A stretch of DNA of 64,000 nucleotides from Terasakiella sp. SH-1 (GCF_004564135.1 NZ_CP038255.1:652501-716500), one strand, 5' to 3'; shown: positions 36,838 to 45,424, numbered from the stretch's first letter. Notes: generated by a model from the letters alone, not told the origin. A program made the numbers and translations.

Positions 36838-37098
36838 ACTCATAAAATAGACTTGCTTTGGTTTCCCTAAAATATAGGCAAGACAAGGCAAAGGCTTGCA
36901 GGAAGTACTTGTACTTTCAAAAGACTTTAACGCAGTAATGCCTATATTGCAGGGAAACCCCGTAAGGGACGAGATGTATTTGAGGATAGAGCTGCGTTAT
37001 AAAACCCTTAAAGTGCTCGCACTTCTGCGGGTTTCATGCCTTGTCTATGCTCAAATACATCTCCGCCAAACAAGTCTATTTTATGAGTTTACGACCTA
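36828..37098. mobile_element. MITE-like element with 28-bp perfect terminal inverted repeats
   Basis: The ends, 36828-36855 and 37071-37098, are perfect inverted repeats (TAGGTCGTAAACTCATAAAA... and its complement). The outermost TA on both sides could be a TA target duplication, as for Tc1/mariner or IS630-type elements. Inside are two further hairpin arms: 36860-36880 with 36939-36959 (GGTTTCCCT.../...AGGGAAACC) and 36971-36984 with 37050-37063 (GAGATGTATTTGAG and complement). Each carries a small palindrome at its tip (AAGTAC-TT-GTACTT and AAGTGC-TC-GCACTT). No protein of its own is convincing. It covers the end of the diguanylate cyclase gene. Confidence 0.7.
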
Positions 37099-37111
37099 GT
37101 GGGTAATTTGA

Positions 37112-37438
37112 TCAACCCGTCATGACATCCAGATAACCTGCCTCAATCGCTGTTTCCAGTGCTTGAGAAGCATGGCGGAGTTCTTCAAAGGCTTTGCGGT
37201 GTTGCTTCAGCTGTTTGACCTGTTCTGGGTTTGGCAAATCATCACCACAGATTTTGGTCACTTCAAACAATTCTTTCAGATAAGCCGCACGGGCTTTGGC
37301 AACCAGTCGGAAAATGGGCTCGATCTTGTGTAATGTCAGTTCTGGTACATCCGGGTTGATCACCTCGCGATTCACTTCGCGTAGCGCCTTATCCATTTGA
37401 AGCTTCAAACGGTTGCGTTCAATATGTTGAGCTGACAT
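37112..37438 (-). CDS. Small alpha-helical protein of unknown function
   Basis: A 108-residue protein, rich in Leu, Lys, Glu and Arg and without membrane segments. It is probably all helical, with possible coiled coil in EQVKQLKQHRKAFEELRHAS (about 72-91). GAGG lies 9-13 nt before the ATG, which supports translation. I do not recognise the family. It ends 14 bp from the MITE-like element and is divergent from the next small gene, 89 bp away. Confidence 0.65.
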   Translation of the reverse strand: MSAQHIERNRLKLQMDKALREVNREVINPDVPELTLHKIEPIFRLVAKARAAYLKELFEVTKICGDDLPNPEQVKQLKQHRKAFEELRHASQALETAIEAGYLDVMTG

Positions 37439-37527
37439 GATCTTTAACCTCGACCCAATTGGAATATGCTTTAAGATGCGCCACTATATTCCAGAAACAT
37501 TTAAAAATCCAAGGGATAAGCACAGTT

Positions 37528-37731
37528 ATGGATTATCTTTCATTCGGTAGAATTGCGGTCAAGCCGGATCAGATTGACGCTTTCTTGGCAGAAGCGCGTT
37601 CACAAGGTCTTCACATCACCCATAGCACTGCAAATATTTACGAATTTGGCATCAAGCTGCCAACGCTTATGGATCAAGATCACTTACGCCGTACAGCCGG
37701 ATTGATCGGCCTGAAATATTCAGCCGATTAA
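37528..37731 (+). CDS. Small protein of unknown function (67 residues)
   Basis: 67 residues from the ATG at 37528, with AAGGGA about 11 nt upstream; the frame extends to 37459 but without a better start. The sequence DYLSFGRIAVKPDQIDAFLAEARSQGLH looks like a compact alpha/beta fold. No signal peptide or membrane helix. The family is not recognised. Its end overlaps the end of the convergent gene at 37720 by 12 nt. Confidence 0.55.
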   Translation: MDYLSFGRIAVKPDQIDAFLAEARSQGLHITHSTANIYEFGIKLPTLMDQDHLRRTAGLIGLKYSAD

Positions 37732-38091
37732 TGTTTCCATTGCGGCTAAAGCAGTTGCGGCATCTTTATGCTGTGACAGGTCAAGTGTGTATGTTGCTGG
37801 GGGAAGTTGACCAAGCTGACTTAAAAAAGCCTCGGTATCAAGATCATGGTTTTGCAAATATTCAAATTGTGCCTGCGTCATATGCATGGCGCGACATTGT
37901 AGAGTAAAGGCAGGTTCTGGCTGGAACATGTAAGTCGTTGTAATCAGCGTTTGAAATGTCTTTTGGGCAGGGCCGACATTTAATCCATAATCCCCGCCCT
38001 TACCATCTGGGCCAGTCCAGCCAAATAAAAACAGCTCGAGCTGTTCATCGGTTTCACAAAATAACGCCTTAAATTCAGCAAGATGGTCCAT
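37720..38091 (-). CDS. Protein of unknown function (123 residues)
   Basis: 123 residues from the ATG at 38091, preferred because GAGG lies 5 nt upstream. A TTG at 38133 with GGAAG upstream would add 14 residues. The sequence is soluble, acidic and rich in aromatic residues (FLFGWTGPDGKGGDYGLNVG, then TYMFQPEPAFTLQC). I do not recognise the family. A small hairpin GCCCAA-N3-TTGGGC lies in the extended 5' part. Confidence 0.55.
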   Translation of the reverse strand: MDHLAEFKALFCETDEQLELFLFGWTGPDGKGGDYGLNVGPAQKTFQTLITTTYMFQPEPAFTLQCRAMHMTQAQFEYLQNHDLDTEAFLSQLGQLPPATYTLDLSQHKDAATALAAMETLIG

Positions 38092-38133
38092 AATAGCCTC
38101 ACAGCCCAAAGGTTGGGCATTCCTAAACAGCAA

Positions 38134-38404
38134 CTGCTTCCTTTCTATTCATTTGCCTTCCATAATGCAACTGCACAGTCAGGCAGAAATATCCGAGTCG
38201 TCCTTTTAAAAAGATGGAAGAGGTTTTTCTGGCTTGGGAATGCATAAAATATTTCTTTAAAAACAATGGGGTATAATATTTCTCCATCGGGTTTGTTTTT
38301 TACGTTTTGCGGAAATTCCATTCCAGTCTAACATGTCGTCCAGAAACAAAGCTACCAGGCAAGGAAAAGAGAGAAAATCACCTTATCGCTCAATTGAAAT
38401 GCAG
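38134..38404. other. Gene-free AT-rich stretch upstream of the glnB control region
   Basis: No convincing reading frame with a ribosome site is visible on either strand. The stretch is AT-rich with short homopolymer runs. It precedes the long inverted repeat and sigma-54 promoter of glnBA, so it may hold further activator sites, but none can be named. Confidence 0.4.
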
Positions 38405-38447
38405 TTGCTTATTTTTTAATCATTTAAAATGTCTAAAAAATAAGCAA
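38405..38447. repeat. 14-bp perfect inverted repeat upstream of the glnB promoter
   Basis: TTGCTTATTTTTTA (38405-38418) and TAAAAAATAAGCAA (38434-38447) flank a 15-nt centre containing CATTTAAAATG. It lies about 60-105 bp upstream of the glnB sigma-54 promoter, at enhancer distance. It could bind a nitrogen activator or be the terminator of an unannotated transcript; the sequence alone does not decide. Confidence 0.5.
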
Positions 38448-38508
38448 TGCGATGAGTCGTATTTGGGCGACTCCTGATTTTTCCTCATTTCCTTAGATTT
38501 TACCTAGT

Positions 38509-38524
38509 TGGCATGATCTATGCT
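38509..38524 (+). promoter_or_regulatory. Sigma-54 promoter for glnBA
   Basis: TGGCATGATCTATGCT has GG and GC 10 nt apart and fits TGGCAYG-N4-TTGCW with one mismatch. The predicted start near 38535 lies about 78 nt before the glnB ATG. This agrees with nitrogen control of glnBA in alphaproteobacteria. Confidence 0.75.
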
Positions 38525-38528
38525 TTAG

Positions 38529-38951
<423 letters not shown>

Positions 38952-39013
38952 TCTTCACTGATCACCTTTTATCATTTTTCTTAAACTAAGTAAGTAAGGG
39001 AAGGGAAAGCATT

Positions 39014-40435
39014 ATGCCCTTGGATTGCAAAACTCCTGCAGATATCTTCAAAGTCTGTAAAGAAAACGAAATCGACTATATCGACCTGCGTTTCACTGAC
39101 CCGCGTGGTAAGTGGCAGCACCTGACAATGTGTGCAGACGTTCTGTCTGAAGGCGATTTTGAAGACGGTATCATGTTCGACGGTTCTTCCATCGAAGGTT
39201 GGAAAGAAATCAACGAGTCTGACATGGCGCTGATCCCGGACCCGACCTCTGCTATTATCGATCCGTTTTCTGCACAGCCGTGCCTGATCGTAAACTGTGA
39301 CATTTACGAGCCGTCTACAGGTCAGCCGTACAACCGTGACCCGCGTTCCATCGCGAAAAAAGCTCTGGCTTACATGGAATCTGCTGGTATTGGTGATACA
39401 GCATACTTCGGTGCAGAGCCGGAATTCTTCGTATTTGACGACGTTCGTTTCTCCAACGAAATGCACGACACTGGCTTCAAAATCGATTCTGACGAAGGCC
39501 CCTGGGTAACTGGTAAAGAATTCGACGAAGGCAACACAGGCCACCGTCCGGGCGTTAAGGGTGGTTACTTCCCGGTACCGCCAGTTGACTCTGCACAAGA
39601 CCTGCGTGCTGAAATGACAACGATCGCGAAGGAAATGGGCCTTCCGATGGATAAGCACCACCACGAAGTTGCACCGTCTCAGCACGAACTGGGCATGATG
39701 TTCGGTAAACTGATCGAAACTGCTGATAACGTACAAACTTACAAATACGTTGTTCACATGGTTGCTCACGGCTTTGGCAAAACAGCCACATTCATGCCGA
39801 AACCGATCTCTGGTGATAACGGTTCTGGCATGCACACACACCAGTCTATCTGGAAAGATGGCAAGCCGCTGTTTGCTGGTAACGGTTATGCTGACTTGTC
39901 TGACATGTGCCTGTACTACATCGGTGGTATCATCAAGCACGCTAAAGCGCTGAACGCTTTCACAAACCCGTCTACAAACTCTTACAAGCGTTTGATCCCG
40001 GGTTTCGAAGCACCGGTACTGCTGGCATACTCTGCTCGTAACCGTTCTGCTTCTTGCCGTATCCCGTTCTCTCCGTCACCGAAAGGTAAGCGCGTTGAGA
40101 TCCGCTTCCCGGATGCGACTGCGAACCCATACCTGGCCTTCACTGCAATGATGATGGCTGGTCTTGACGGTATCCAGAACAAAATCCACCCGGGTGATGC
40201 AATGGACAAAAACCTCTATGACTTGCCGGCTGAAGAACTGGCTGAAGTCCCGACTGTTGCAGGTTCCCTGCGCGAAGCTCTGGAATCTCTGGATGCAGAT
40301 CGTGAGTTCCTGAAAAAAGGCGGCGTCATGGACGACGACATGATCGACGGTTACCTGGAGCTCAAGTGGGAAGAAGTATACAACTTCGAACACGCTCCGC
40401 ACCCGATCGAGTTCAAAATGTATTATTCTTCTTAA
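39014..40435 (+). CDS. glnA: Glutamine synthetase type I (GlnA)
   Basis: 473 residues, the usual GSI-beta length. Key motifs: [18 protein letters not shown] near residues 54-70, [11 protein letters not shown] near 132, [12 protein letters not shown] near 272, the loop with NRSASCRIP near 345, and the adenylylation tyrosine Y402 in NLYDLP. It makes glutamine from glutamate, ammonium and ATP, the sink for the ammonium produced by the nitrate genes upstream. AAGGGAAAG lies just before the ATG. Codon use is visibly more biased towards pyrimidine-ending optimal codons than in its neighbours, consistent with high expression. Confidence 0.97.
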   Translation: MPLDCKTPADIFKVCKENEIDYIDLRFTDPRGKWQHLTMCADVLSEGDFEDGIMFDGSSIEGWKEINESDMALIPDPTSAIIDPFSAQPCLIVNCDIYEPSTGQPYNRDPRSIAKKALAYMESAGIGDTAYFGAEPEFFVFDDVRFSNEMHDTGFKIDSDEGPWVTGKEFDEGNTGHRPGVKGGYFPVPPVDSAQDLRAEMTTIAKEMGLPMDKHHHEVAPSQHELGMMFGKLIETADNVQTYKYVVHMVAHGFGKTATFMPKPISGDNGSGMHTHQSIWKDGKPLFAGNGYADLSDMCLYYIGGIIKHAKALNAFTNPSTNSYKRLIPGFEAPVLLAYSARNRSASCRIPFSPSPKGKRVEIRFPDATANPYLAFTAMMMAGLDGIQNKIHPGDAMDKNLYDLPAEELAEVPTVAGSLREALESLDADREFLKKGGVMDDDMIDGYLELKWEEVYNFEHAPHPIEFKMYYSS

Positions 40436-40509
40436 TCGTTATTCCGCTTTATTATCAATAAGATAAAGCAGAAAACGTTAGACAGATTATACTGATCTAA
40501 ATGGGAATA

Positions 40510-40548
40510 GGGCGTAAGGTTTTTCAAGACCTTGCGCCCTTTCTCTTT
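40510..40548 (+). terminator. Intrinsic terminator of glnBA
   Basis: An 11-bp stem GGGCGTAAGGT / ACCTTGCGCCC (one wobble; 40510-40520 with 40529-40539) with an 8-nt loop is followed by a T-rich TTTCTCTTT. It is 75 nt after the glnA stop. Confidence 0.85.
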
Positions 40549-40554
40549 GCCTGA

Positions 40555-40606
40555 GTCTAACGGATTTTATGTTCGCGCAGCGAACAGAGTCTAACGTTGT
40601 CTAACG
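40555..40606. repeat. Three GTCTAACG repeats around a GTTCGC-N3-GCGAAC palindrome
   Basis: GTCTAACG occurs at 40555-40562, 40589-40596 and 40599-40606, and once inverted at 40476-40483 on the other side of the glnA terminator. A GTTCGCGCAGCGAAC palindrome lies at 40571-40585. The cluster lies at the border between the glnBA unit and the integrase island, so it may mark an attachment or insertion point. The role is not established. Confidence 0.45.
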
Positions 40607-40966
40607 CAATATGTAGTTTTTCACCGCAATAAAACCAAGACTCACATACTCGTATTACTTGAGAGTTTGACATTGGCCAAGTTACAACGCAAACCAGCAA
40701 GCCACTTACTTACAAATCTCAAGTAAAAATGAAAATAAATCATTTACTTTCATAGCGTTGACAGAATCGAACGATTCACTTATAAGGCTTTTACATAAAG
40801 AACGACATAGGCGGTCAAACCAATCCTCAGGATTTGGTCTGCGCCTAAACTGTAAGTGATGCTCAGCAAATCAAGCAGCGTCTTTCTTGAAATGAAATTG
40901 AATTCGTTGGTCGGAATTTCCGTTCTGATCGTTGTTTGAATTTGTCATTTTAGGAAGGAATTGCTT
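40607..40966. other. Gene-free left border of the island
   Basis: No supported gene is visible. It contains an imperfect hairpin ACCAATCC-TCA-GGATTTGGT near 40825 without a T tract, and ends with AGGAAGG before the first island gene. The promoter for the three small genes should lie here, but no unambiguous -35/-10 pair could be chosen. Confidence 0.4.
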
Positions 40967-41221
40967 ATGACAAATCATATTGAAAGCATCACCGCCATCG
41001 TTGACGGTACCTTTACTCACAAAGACGCTAAGTCTTTTCATCGCCAGTTTTATGCTGACGGTGAGATTGCTCTTACTGTTGCTTATTCAAAAGTTCAAGG
41101 ATGGTACATCCAAACTTTTGAAAACTTACGCTACGATTTTCCGAAAGCCTACATTGAGATAATTATCTACGCAGGTTTCAAACATATTTCTATCGAACAC
41201 CTCCAAGCGGAGGATGCGTAA
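40967..41221 (+). CDS. Island protein of unknown function (84 residues)
   Basis: 84 residues from the ATG at 40967, with AGGAAGG about 9 nt upstream. Soluble, with aromatic-rich segments (SFHRQFYADGEIALTVAY, GWYIQTFENLRYDFPKAYIE). The family is not recognised. Its stop and the next start share TAATG, so the two proteins are co-translated and may work together. Base composition looks more AT-rich than in the flanking metabolic genes, fitting an acquired segment. Confidence 0.6.
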   Translation: MTNHIESITAIVDGTFTHKDAKSFHRQFYADGEIALTVAYSKVQGWYIQTFENLRYDFPKAYIEIIIYAGFKHISIEHLQAEDA

Positions 41222-41676
41222 TGTCCTGTTTGAAAAGAAAAGACTTCTCGCTTCCTGCGTCACACAAACCTGAAACTGCTAAACACTTCATTGTCCGCGT
41301 ACCAGATGGATATGACTTTAAACGTGCGAGTGCGCGAAACAACACTCACTCTTGGCGTCGCAAAGTCACATATGTGAAACCGCATTTATTTGAAGACAAC
41401 GCCTTCGAAGGCCCATTGCTTGAGCCGTCAAGTGACCTTCTAATGAGTAGTTCAGAGTTAATTCTAGCACTAGATCGTTCCTCATGTTCCGCCCCAAAAC
41501 ATGAGAACCAGCACTTTTGGGTTCGGCTTTATCAAGTCGGCGCAAAGGGAGAACTATTTCGCATAGCCGAGTCCAAAAACCCTAAAACTTGGGTAGAGAG
41601 CCTGAAATGCTCCGCCGTTAAGTCAATGGGATTTTTCCTCAACCAACAAAACGAGAAAGTTGAAGTCAGTTTCTGA
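41221..41676 (+). CDS. Island protein of unknown function (151 residues)
   Basis: A 151-residue basic, soluble protein whose ATG overlaps the preceding stop (TAATG), so translation is coupled. It has a Ser/Arg-rich N-terminal third (RASARNNTHSWRRKVTYVK) and a compact C-terminal part with FWVRLYQVGAKGELFRIAES. No signal peptide, membrane helix or known motif. It lies between another unknown gene and one 31 nt downstream, apparently one small operon. Confidence 0.6.
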   Translation: MSCLKRKDFSLPASHKPETAKHFIVRVPDGYDFKRASARNNTHSWRRKVTYVKPHLFEDNAFEGPLLEPSSDLLMSSSELILALDRSSCSAPKHENQHFWVRLYQVGAKGELFRIAESKNPKTWVESLKCSAVKSMGFFLNQQNEKVEVSF

Positions 41677-41707
41677 CTTCAACTGCCCCACACGGAGCTA
41701 AGCTAAA

Positions 41708-42184
41708 ATGAAACTTGTGATCCAATCCCCTAACGACATCGACCTTATTGAAGGCAGCGGTGATTTTGAAGATCATGTCGAAATAAGCATCCACAAGGAC
41801 TACTTGTATGATGTGCTTCGACTGCTGTACTACGACGAAGCAGAAGAACTAGCCGTAATGGAATTAAACGGAGCAATTATCAATGGTTTAATTTCGCCAG
41901 AAAACGCGACGATAATGCAAAACAATTTCAGCGTATTTTTTCATGCCCTACATCGGCTGTACGGCAAAGGTGAAAAATTTGAGGTCAACAATACCCTTCG
42001 CTATCCCATTACGCTAAAGCGCAAAGAAGTACCAGAGGATAAAACCCCAAAACTCAGACCTGACGGACGCCCCTCACTTTTCAATGTAGACTTTGCTGAA
42101 ATGGAAAAAAGAATAGAGAAGGCAAGAGAAGGTATCTATGACATCAAAACACTGGAAGAAGTGAAAAACAAATCCACGGGTTAA
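41708..42184 (+). CDS. Island protein of unknown function (158 residues)
   Basis: A 158-residue acidic protein. A two-layer N-terminal part (EGSGDFEDHVEISIHKDYLY, LRLLYYDEAEELAVMELNG) is followed by a charged, probably helical tail (EMEKRIEKAREGIYDIKTLEE). CGGAG lies about 10 nt before the ATG. The family is not recognised. It ends convergently with the metallopeptidase gene, overlapping it by 4 nt. Confidence 0.58.
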   Translation: MKLVIQSPNDIDLIEGSGDFEDHVEISIHKDYLYDVLRLLYYDEAEELAVMELNGAIINGLISPENATIMQNNFSVFFHALHRLYGKGEKFEVNNTLRYPITLKRKEVPEDKTPKLRPDGRPSLFNVDFAEMEKRIEKAREGIYDIKTLEEVKNKSTG

Positions 42185-42909
42185 TATTTCCAGTCTTCGT
42201 GCGCCAGCGGCATCGAATTAAGCAGATCGCGGTTGGTGCGCCATGTTGGCATGAATTGGTCCATAAGCTCTATAAAACGGTGATTGTGATGCCGTTCGAG
42301 CAGATGGACCATCTCATGCACAATAATATATTCGACGCACTGTATGGGCTTCTTAGCCAGTTCAAGATTTAACCAAATGCGACCGGCGGCAATATTGCAA
42401 CTACCCCATTTGGTCCGCATCCGTTTCACTCCCCAGTCATTAACCGTAACACCGATTTTCTTTTCCCATTTAGAAATCAAATCTGGGATAACTTTCTTGA
42501 GTTCACTACGGTGCCAAGCGATGAACAGAGCTTCACGTTTTTCAGTCCCCATTCCTTCATTGATAAACAAATCGATCTTCTTTTTGCCGCGCAGTTGCAG
42601 ATATGGTTTCGCGTCCGTAACCTCGACATTCAACAAGTATCGCTGACCAAAGAAATAGTGACTTTCCCCAGTAATACACTCGCGGGGCGTTTGCCTTGGT
42701 TGGTCCCGAAAACTTTTCTGCTGGTTTCTGATCCATGCCAATTTGGAAATGACCGCCATACGGATTGCTTCATCATCAATGTAAGTTGGTACGGCAATAC
42801 GAACACGCCCGTCTGGCGGATATACAGACAAGTGTAAGTTCTTAATGTCTTTGCGAACAACTGCAACGGGGATACCGCTTACATCAATATTACGTGCTTC
42901 AATATTCAC
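42181..42909 (-). CDS. YgjP-like (DUF45/M48-type) metallopeptidase
   Basis: A 242-residue protein with the zinc motif H198-E-M-V-H202 in VEYIIVHEMVHLLERHHNH, a further His at 210, and the RMRTKWGSCNIAAGRIWLNLEL segment that defines YgjP/DUF45 proteins. The family comprises predicted zinc peptidases. Genes of this family are often found directly beside type I restriction subunit genes, and here the start overlaps the end of an hsdR remnant by 11 nt. It may have belonged to a restriction operon of which only these two parts remain. Confidence 0.85.
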   Translation of the reverse strand: MNIEARNIDVSGIPVAVVRKDIKNLHLSVYPPDGRVRIAVPTYIDDEAIRMAVISKLAWIRNQQKSFRDQPRQTPRECITGESHYFFGQRYLLNVEVTDAKPYLQLRGKKKIDLFINEGMGTEKREALFIAWHRSELKKVIPDLISKWEKKIGVTVNDWGVKRMRTKWGSCNIAAGRIWLNLELAKKPIQCVEYIIVHEMVHLLERHHNHRFIELMDQFMPTWRTNRDLLNSMPLAHEDWKY

Positions 42910-44110
42910 TTTGGTTCTTCACAATCTCAAAGATTTCTTCCGGGTCGAAGCCCTTATCTGCGACAACAGATTTGATAGCAAGAAAGAGTTCTCGTTCCTT
43001 CATACTGTGCCCACGCCAATTTGCTTTTTTGGTCAAAACAATCGCCTGATCGACCCGAATAGCGGTTTCTTCGTCGCTGCCCAAGTTATCGAACAAAGCG
43101 CGTTTAGCCGGAGAGTTCACCGATGACGGATAATCTCGATCTGCGTCAGGCTTTTTAACCTTCGTCGTCAGTTCAACGATTTTTTCCAGATATTTCTTAT
43201 ACTCAATGGCCTGTTCTTTTCGAGCCTTAATCAACGCATCGAGCAACTGTGACATTTGTTCATAATATTTCGGATTGACCGGTTGTTCTTCGATAATGGT
43301 GCTACGGACATTGTTTTCGATTGTCTCAGCAACCGCTTCTTGGTCCTTGAGAATGCCCGGTGGTAAATCGTTGATTGCATCTACACCACGCTCAACAATC
43401 AGGTCAATCAGTGTCATATCCTCAAATGCGGAGATAGTTTCACTTTCTTCCGCTCTGATATACTGATCGATCAACCGACGCATGCCCGGCTCATATCGTT
43501 TCATATCGATATTTTCCTTGGCATTCACCATTACCTCTTTACGAGCGTCCGCGTAGTGTTCAACTTCTTTCTGAATGGTTGCGATTTCACCTTCGCTGAA
43601 ACCGGCTTCTTCCATTTCGTTGGCAAGATTGGCATATGAGCGGATGTATGCCCCGGTCAGCTTGTAGAACATGTGACGCTTCATTTCGTTGCGTTTTAAG
43701 GCACTGGCATCACTATTGTCTTCGGCAGAAAAGAAACGAATATAAGCCATCGTGTTGCTTGGCTTTTCAACATTCTCACACAATGCTTTTACAGCTTCAC
43801 GGGCCGTTCTTAGGCTCTCTGCCGCTTTGGTCAATCGATCTTCTAAAAGCCCGGCTACGTCGGATTTGTCATAAGCATCAAACGCACCACCGGTATAGTC
43901 ATTGATGGATTTTTCAAGAGACTTAAACAGGTCCTTGTAATCAATGATGTAACCATACTCCTTCTCGTCACCATCCAACCTGTTCACGCGGCACACCGCT
44001 TGGAACAATTCGTGGTCCGACATCTTCTTGTCGATATAGAGATAGGTTTCCTGATCGGAAACGTCATTTGCAGCTATCGTGAAAAGGTTATCGCTCAGTG
44101 TTTGGCGCAT
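42899..44110 (-). pseudogene. Type I restriction enzyme HsdR, C-terminal remnant
   Basis: 403 codons remain of a protein normally around 1000 residues. The visible part begins in the second helicase domain: DHELFQAVCRVNRLDGDEKEYGYIIDYKDLF near residues 33-63 is the motif VI region, followed by the long helical C-terminal domain of HsdR. The nuclease domain and Walker motifs are missing. A TGA lies three codons upstream of the first ATG, and the integrase gene begins 8 bp away on the other strand, so the break is at or near 44110. hsdM and hsdS are absent. A DNA-cleaving product is not expected. Confidence 0.8.
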
Positions 44111-44118
44111 AAATAATC

Positions 44119-45186
44119 ATGGGCGAGAACATTCCATACATTACGACCAGAACAAATAAATCTGGTTCATTACGATACTACTGGCAGCGGAGCGGACATA
44201 AAATTGTCCGCCTTCCCTCTGATCCGATTGATCGAGCAAACTTAGCCATTCGCCTCAATAACGCAGCAGACCAAAAGGTAGAGATTAACCTCGCATGGGC
44301 AGAAGACACACTTGGCTGGGTAATTGCGAAATACAAAAACAGTGCTGATTACAAAGCGCTCGCAAAGGGGACTCTCAAGTATTACAAACGGTTCTTGAAC
44401 GATATTCTGGAACTCGGCGGAGAGATGCCTTTCGACGAAATCAGCCGTGCCGATGTAATTGATTTTGTAGAAAGCTACCCTAAAGACTCACAACGCAAAC
44501 ATTGTTCTGCGGTTCTGCGTAATCTATTCAACGAAGCCATGTATCGTGGATGCGCTTCTCACAACCTTGCATCAAACCTTCGTTTGGCGGAGATGGGTTC
44601 ACGTACTCAAATTTGGCAGCAAGAAGATATTGATTCGTGGAAGAAGGCAGCTAAGAAGCATGAAAAAGCCGATGCGTTGATCTTGGCCTTCGATATGCTC
44701 CTCTACACTGCTCAACGCCCCATCGATGTATTGGCATCCAAATGGAGCCAATACACCGATGATAACATCATCTTGGTTCGCCAACAAAAAACCAAAACAC
44801 TTGTTGGCCTACCCGCACACCGGGATTTAAAGAAAGCGTTGGAAATTGCCCGTGACAAGCGTACCAGTGAAACCATCGTATCCAATAAAAATCGTCAAAT
44901 GTCTTACAGCGTTTTCCGCAAGGCGTTTGTTCAAATCTGCGCCATGGCTGGTATCCGTGATTTACAACCACGCGACCTTCGCCGCACCGCGGTTGTTCGT
45001 TTGGGACAAGCTGGCTGCACAATTCCCCAGATTGCATCCGTGTCTGGACACACCATCGATACTACGACGCAAATTCTTGAAAAGTACCTTCCTCGCCGAG
45101 TGGAATTGGCAATGGCAGCGATACAAAATCTTGAGAATGCCGAAGATAGTAAGAAGCTAGCCACTCTAACGCCGGAGCCAAAATAG
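44119..45186 (+). CDS. Tyrosine recombinase / phage-type integrase
   Basis: A 355-residue integrase with an N-terminal arm, a SAM-like core-binding domain (about 60-170) and the catalytic domain (about 175-340). Catalytic residues: R200 in TAQRPID, R288 in RDLRR (the usual HxxR histidine is R285, a variation seen in related alphaproteobacterial integrases), a GHT box near 313 and nucleophile Y323 in LEKYLPRR. It appears intact and would integrate or excise the small island at about 40.6-45.2 kb. No excisionase or phage structural gene is visible. The start is 8 bp from the divergent hsdR remnant. Confidence 0.88.
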   Translation: MGENIPYITTRTNKSGSLRYYWQRSGHKIVRLPSDPIDRANLAIRLNNAADQKVEINLAWAEDTLGWVIAKYKNSADYKALAKGTLKYYKRFLNDILELGGEMPFDEISRADVIDFVESYPKDSQRKHCSAVLRNLFNEAMYRGCASHNLASNLRLAEMGSRTQIWQQEDIDSWKKAAKKHEKADALILAFDMLLYTAQRPIDVLASKWSQYTDDNIILVRQQKTKTLVGLPAHRDLKKALEIARDKRTSETIVSNKNRQMSYSVFRKAFVQICAMAGIRDLQPRDLRRTAVVRLGQAGCTIPQIASVSGHTIDTTTQILEKYLPRRVELAMAAIQNLENAEDSKKLATLTPEPK

Positions 45187-45275
45187 ATATGTTTTTGCTA
45201 ACGTAATCTATAAAAAACAATCACTTACAGAGGTGAAAAATATACAAAATGTACTACTCTGCTTAAGTCAAAGAG

Positions 45276-45366
45276 TCTGAGACCTTGTTCACTCCAGTTG
45301 GTGGAGCAAGGAGTGCAATCTGATCAGAGAAACCCCGCAAGTTTTTCTTGCGGGGTTTTCTTTTTG
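45276..45366 (+). ncRNA. Candidate small structured RNA ending in a terminator
   Basis: Nested pairings are visible: TCTGA (45276-45280) with TCAGA (45324-45328), CCTTG (45283-45287) with CAAGG (45307-45311), and CTCC (45292-45295) with GGAG (45303-45306), followed at once by a strong terminator hairpin. No reading frame explains this stretch. It could be a small RNA or merely the structured 3' end of the integrase message. No promoter could be assigned. Confidence 0.3.
45331..45366 (+). terminator. Intrinsic terminator at the right border of the island
   Basis: A perfect 11-bp stem AACCCCGCAAG / CTTGCGGGGTT (45331-45341 with 45347-45357) has a 5-nt T loop and is followed by TTCTTTTT. It ends plus-strand transcription from the integrase side. 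Confidence 0.88.
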
Positions 45367-45399
45367 TGACTGTATGAAACTTGATCGGTTAAAAGAGAA

Positions 45400-45424
45400 G
45401 GCCCCGCAGTTGTGCGGGGCCTTT
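45400..45424 (-). terminator. Terminator of the minus-strand TRAP operon
   Basis: GGCCCCGCA and TGCGGGGCC (45400-45408 with 45413-45421) form a perfect 9-bp stem with a 4-nt loop. Read on the minus strand it is followed by TTCTCTTTT. It lies 5-8 nt beyond the stop of the 41-residue gene. Confidence 0.8.

Noticed and set aside
42899-44110. Active type I restriction enzyme
   Set aside because: The nuclease domain, Walker A/B motifs, HsdM and HsdS are all missing; only the C-terminal portion of HsdR remains.
45283-45330. tRNA-like gene suggested by CTCC-AGTTGGT-GGAG
   Set aside because: A D-arm-like hairpin is present, but there is no T arm with TTCRANY, no matching acceptor stem and no CCA end, so it is not called a tRNA.
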